From NCBI GenBank assembly GCA_041740315.1, contig JBGSMF010000010.1, forward strand, positions 1 to 6,978: a stretch of DNA of 6,978 bases, read 5' to 3'. How positions within the stretch are numbered: the first letter of the stretch is position 1; every line of letters starts with the position of its first letter. Origin of the DNA: JBGSMF01 sp041740315. Its GTDB lineage: Bacteria > Chloroflexota > Anaerolineae > Fen-1058. Of the stretch, positions 5,999-6,978 are shown piece by piece. The notes below the pieces were generated by a model that worked only from the letters and a program-made list of their open reading frames with translations, was not told the origin of the DNA and ran no database searches. The translations under genes and the position numbers were made by a program.

Positions 5999-6017
5999 TG
6001 CTGGCTGACAAATACAA
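5989..6017 (-). promoter_or_regulatory. Sigma70-type promoter for the DUF2207-KTSC operon
   Basis: On the minus strand TTGTAT (6017-6012) and TACAAT (5994-5989) are separated by 17 bp, a near-consensus arrangement. Transcription would start near 5982 and leave a leader of about 37 nt before ATG 5945. The box spacing and the overlapping palindrome support this as the operon's main promoter. Confidence 0.6.
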
Positions 6018-6042
6018 ACCAGCCAAGAGGCGATTGCCGTTT

Positions 6043-6069
6043 TTGCAACCGGCTTTGTTGGGGTATAAT
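6043..6069 (+). promoter_or_regulatory. Sigma70-type promoter for the phosphodiesterase gene
   Basis: A perfect TATAAT (6064-6069) has TTGCAA (6043-6048) 15 bp upstream; shifting the -35 by one base gives 16 bp. Transcription would begin near 6076, at the left end of the folded leader, and leave about 175 nt before ATG 6251. It is divergent from the DUF2207 operon promoter about 50 bp away. Confidence 0.55.
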
Positions 6070-6074
6070 AGACA

Positions 6075-6215
6075 TTATTGGAAATAGCAGGACTGGCATC
6101 CCCATGCCAGTCCGCCAACGTACACCCTGGACTGCCCGTCCAGCCTGCTGCCGCGTGCCGCGTCAGCGGCCGCAGACAGGGTGTGGGGATACGTTGGCTA
6201 CGTTATTTCCGATAA
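6075..6215 (+). other. Nested stem-loop structure in the 5' leader
   Basis: This 141-base stretch folds on paper into a closed multi-branch structure. The outer stem pairs TTATTGGAAATAGC (6075-6088) with 6202-6215, 12 of 14. Next is a perfect 10-bp hairpin (6090-6099 with 6104-6113, loop CCCC). A 9-bp stem (6114-6122 with 6190-6198) and an 8-bp stem (6122-6129 with 6177-6184), sharing base 6122, enclose two more hairpins: CTGGAC with GTCCAG (6127-6132, 6138-6143, competing for three bases) and a GC-rich one (6145-6154 with 6166-6175, one mismatch). It has no coding frame of note. It could be a regulatory leader RNA or a small palindromic mobile element. I do not match it to a known riboswitch class. 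Confidence 0.5.
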
Positions 6216-6250
6216 ACTCTAATAGAAAGCAGTTTTGGAGTACTGAGAAG

Positions 6251-6850
6251 ATGACTTTGGCAGATTGTTCTCTCTTCGCATCAGGCTGGGTCTTGCCGCG
6301 TTATGATGGCCGGTCTATCGCAAATATTCCGGCAACTGTTGCTGGCTTGTTGGGGGCGCCACCTTTACCGGGATTGCCGCCGCTGGCGCAGATATCGCGC
6401 CGGCCGCCAGCGCAGCGCGTGATTGTGCTGGTGCTGGACGCAGTAGGCCATGATGTTTTTGTCAAATTCTTTAATCACCCCTTGGCAGAGCAAGCGCAGT
6501 CAATAACCTCGGTTTTCCCTTCCACCACGGTTGCTGCGTTTGCCTCTTTATGGACCGGGCGCGCGCCGGCCCAGCATGGCCTGGTAGGCACACGCATGTG
6601 GATGCATGATTATGGCGTTTTGGCTCAGATGATCTCTCTCAAGGTTGCGCGCAGCGGCCAACCAGAACAACTGGTTGAAATGGGCCTGAACCCAGAAACA
6701 TTTTTACCTGCCCCCAACCTGGCCGAACACCTGGCTGCTTGTGGCATACCCACACACGATTTTATTCCGCATTATTTCCGACATTCGGGCTTGACGCGAA
6801 TTTTACATCGCGGCGCGCAGCATGTGCATGGGGTAGTTAACTTGAGTTAA
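6251..6850 (+). CDS. Truncated phosphodiesterase/nucleotide pyrophosphatase family protein
   Basis: The 199 residues match the N-terminal half of the type I phosphodiesterase/nucleotide pyrophosphatase (alkaline phosphatase superfamily) fold; members cleave phosphodiester or phosphate-ester bonds using two metal ions and a Thr or Ser nucleophile. The first metal ligand is Asp63 in VIVLVLDAVGHDVF. The nucleophile is probably Thr93 in FPSTTVAAF, followed by LWTGRAPAQHG (100-110). The frame stops after HVHGVVNLS. The second half, which should supply the remaining Asp and His metal ligands, is absent, so the product is probably inactive. The frame is open upstream to 5963, but ATG 6251 has GGAG at 6237-6240 (10-nt spacer, rather long) and begins at the start of family-like sequence. 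An IS-like frame begins 60 bp downstream, so insertion is the likely cause of truncation. Confidence 0.75.
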   Translation: MTLADCSLFASGWVLPRYDGRSIANIPATVAGLLGAPPLPGLPPLAQISRRPPAQRVIVLVLDAVGHDVFVKFFNHPLAEQAQSITSVFPSTTVAAFASLWTGRAPAQHGLVGTRMWMHDYGVLAQMISLKVARSGQPEQLVEMGLNPETFLPAPNLAEHLAACGIPTHDFIPHYFRHSGLTRILHRGAQHVHGVVNLS

Positions 6851-6874
6851 TAGGAATTTCCTTTTTGGCGGGGC

Positions 6875-6903
6875 TTGACGGCAGCGCGGGGGTTGAGTAC
6901 ACT
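6875..6903 (+). promoter_or_regulatory. Strong promoter for the downstream IS-like frame
   Basis: TTGACG (6875-6880) and TACACT (6898-6903) are separated by exactly 17 bp. The expected start of transcription, about 7 bp after the -10 box, falls at or next to ATG 6911. The transcript would therefore be leaderless or nearly so. Confidence 0.55.
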
Positions 6904-6910
6904 GGCCGGT

Positions 6911-6978
6911 ATGGCCGAGACAGGTAAAGAACAAAAGAGCGTTTTCAAGCAGATTTTTGAAGATGGGTGGGCCGACTT
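6911..6978 (+). CDS. Partial CDS, possible IS91-type transposase N-terminus
   Basis: Only the first 22 codons are inside the window (MAETGKEQKSVFKQIFEDGW and onward); the frame is open at the window edge. The VFKQIFEDGWAD segment resembles the start of the zinc-binding domain of IS91-family transposases, which typically opens with a short helix of this kind before the Cys-rich part. This is recognition from a short stretch and remains tentative. Context helps: a near-consensus promoter sits immediately upstream, there is no ribosome site, and the neighbouring gene is cut short 60 bp before it. If correct, the protein would be a rolling-circle (HUH, Y2-type) transposase. Any other protein with a similar amphipathic start cannot be excluded. 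Confidence 0.4.
   Translation, partial: MAETGKEQKSVFKQIFEDGWAD

Noticed and set aside
5385..6008. 207-codon plus-strand frame opposite the DUF2207-type gene
   Set aside because: It is antisense to a well-supported signal-peptide protein, has no recognisable domain, and runs through that gene's promoter.
3950..6215. 14-bp identity GTTATTTCCGATAA at 3950-3963 and 6202-6215
   Set aside because: In one place it is the end of two coding regions, in the other a stem arm. A single 14-bp match in 7 kb on two strands is not far from chance, and no longer homology surrounds it.
6066..6226. 7-bp direct repeat TAATAGA (6066-6072, 6220-6226) as a target duplication of the leader structure
   Set aside because: It does not abut the inverted ends (2 bases off on the left, 4 on the right), and the left copy is part of the TATAAT box, so it is weak evidence.
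5963..6250. N-terminal extension of the phosphodiesterase frame upstream to 5963
   Set aside because: It would translate through the promoter and the structured leader, has no family resemblance, and a start with a ribosome site exists at 6251.

Overview
The window looks like an ordinary chromosomal segment of a bacterium, carrying housekeeping and stress genes plus small repeat elements and what looks like the edge of an insertion sequence. Gene content and style fit the Chloroflexota (Anaerolineae-like): a short bacterial MetRS, a Tpx peroxidase, and a DUF2207-type membrane protein with a Cys-rich low-complexity tail. I place it there from memory of these families, not from a search.

Layout. 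Positions 1-122 hold an inverted-repeat element. It is followed by metG (169-1731, +) and by an ABC-transporter ATPase (1786-2868, +) that has its own promoter but no permease beside it. A 62-bp element with 10-bp terminal inverted repeats and a perfect 8-bp flanking duplication (2902-2979) sits between the ATPase gene and the thiol peroxidase tpx (3009-3536, +). A four-helix membrane protein of unknown function follows (3562-3963, +). Its 3' end overlaps by 13 bp the 3' end of a leftward two-gene operon. That operon is a secreted/membrane DUF2207-type protein (4191-5945, -) and, directly after its stop codon, a small KTSC-domain protein (3951-4172, -).

The 305-bp divergent region 5946-6250 holds a promoter with an overlapping palindrome for the leftward operon, a promoter for the rightward gene, and a roughly 140-nt nested stem-loop structure in the rightward leader. 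The rightward gene (6251-6850) is a phosphodiesterase/nucleotide pyrophosphatase family protein cut to about half length. Just beyond the cut, a strong promoter drives a nearly leaderless reading frame (6911 onward, running off the window) whose start resembles the N-terminus of IS91-type transposases. An insertion probably truncated the phosphodiesterase gene.

The most unusual item is the C-terminal tail of the DUF2207-type protein. Its last 55 residues are mainly a Cys-His-Ser-Ala repeat with 13 Cys and 11 His. Codons vary synonymously between copies, which suggests the peptide itself is under selection. The pairing of this tail with a KTSC protein is the best candidate here for an undescribed function. 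The genes otherwise do not form one pathway.
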